Assembly (NCBI GenBank): GCA_036365515.1
Contig: CM070875.1
Span: 102,381,128 to 102,445,127 of the forward strand
From: Torymus aiolomorphi
Lineage: Eukaryota > Arthropoda > Insecta > Hymenoptera > Torymidae
DNA: 64,000 bases
Direction: 5' to 3'
Shown here: positions 63,561-64,000 of the stretch, one piece after another
Layout: every line of letters starts with the position of its first letter
Position numbering within the stretch: position 1 is the stretch's first letter
Made by a program: the position numbers and the translations under genes
Notes under the pieces: generated by a model
Told to the model about the DNA's origin: nothing
Database searches by the model: none
The model's input: the letters and a program-made list of their open reading frames with translations, nothing else

Positions 63561-64000
63561 CGTAGCACTCGACGTCGTTAAGATGGGTTGTTCATTAACC
63601 GTTAATTAAATATTGCAAAACCAAATTCTCTAAGCCCGTTCAACCTCTACATTTTTATAGCTATACACTTGGAGAAAAAACAATTAAATATTGCTAAAGA
63701 TTAAAAAATGAACGGCTTAAGTTTTTTTTATTTATCCTACTTTATTTTAAACTTGTAATGTCTGCTAGAATCAAGAAATAGTTGAAGGCCTGTAAATCAA
63801 AGCCTGCTGAATAACTTGAAGTTTATTTAAGTTGTACGTGCCTTTTTCGCTTTGTTTTTATATTGACGACCTACTGGAAAAAAAATCGCGTGATTTTGCT
63901 GTAATCGCGTTGTCACGTCCCAAAAACACGACACGACTGGGGTGTTTAACTCAATTAAGAGTTATGCTCTTTTTAGGTCTTAGCTGCGCTAGCTAGTAAA
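63561..64000. other. AT-rich end of window
   Basis: No gene or repeat recognised. Confidence 0.6.

Noticed and set aside
61900..63609. Ser/Leu-rich ORF of ~290 codons in the CT array
   Set aside because: Simple-sequence artefact; frame differs between copies of the unit.

Overview
The window is eukaryotic DNA, most probably from an arthropod (an insect is likely). It is AT-rich, carries long (TA)n, (CA)n and (GA)n microsatellites, has a GT-AG intron in one transposase, and contains Penelope-like, mariner, Helitron, LINE and Ty3/gypsy elements. I found no convincing host gene. Almost everything I can explain is transposable elements nested in each other or in simple-sequence arrays. No prokaryotic features were found. 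The species cannot be named from this sequence.

Layout. 787-5094: inverted-repeat element with subterminal repeats, a MITE and a tRNA-like SINE head. 6043-6566: foldback MITE next to a long (CA)n. 6.8-8.3 kb: GC-rich, no gene recognised. 8.4-8.7, 25.7-25.96 and 34.1-34.45 kb: three copies of a short (TA)n-bounded element sharing a 17-nt core. 9.1-16.1 kb: Helitron-type element with a PIF1-like helicase, ~390-bp inverted arms and a Penelope-like element (PLE-1) inserted in its left arm. 16.2-25.7 kb: PLE-2, with inverted arms, invaded by a 5.6-kb DDE transposon (DDE-1) in one arm and a mariner in the other. 26.7-33.2 kb: minus-strand LINE split by PLE-3, whose 721-codon ORF is intact. 35.9-51.3 kb: one GA-rich minisatellite cut apart by a CACTG MITE, a LINE fragment, a 6.4-kb foldback and DDE-2. 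51.3-53.2 kb: Helitron end and an inverted-repeat element. 53.5-54.7 kb: deleted Ty3/gypsy element with 222-bp LTRs. 55.1-61.75 kb: DDE-type transposon split by an unknown insertion that itself contains DDE-3. 62.0-63.6 kb: CT-rich minisatellite containing a snapback element.

The most interesting system is the family DDE-1, DDE-2 and DDE-3. All three begin CAAGGAA and end TTCCTTG, have very long inverted arms (about 0.65-1.26 kb), are flanked by a 3-bp TCA/TGA duplication, and encode a DDE_1/pogo-like transposase with DD36D spacing plus a C-terminal Cys/His cluster resembling the piggyBac cysteine-rich domain. That combination does not fit the TA-targeting pogo/Tc1-mariner group. A second strong signal is a hammerhead-ribozyme-like fold in four different Penelope-like elements, with helices I and II that differ in sequence but keep their pairing.
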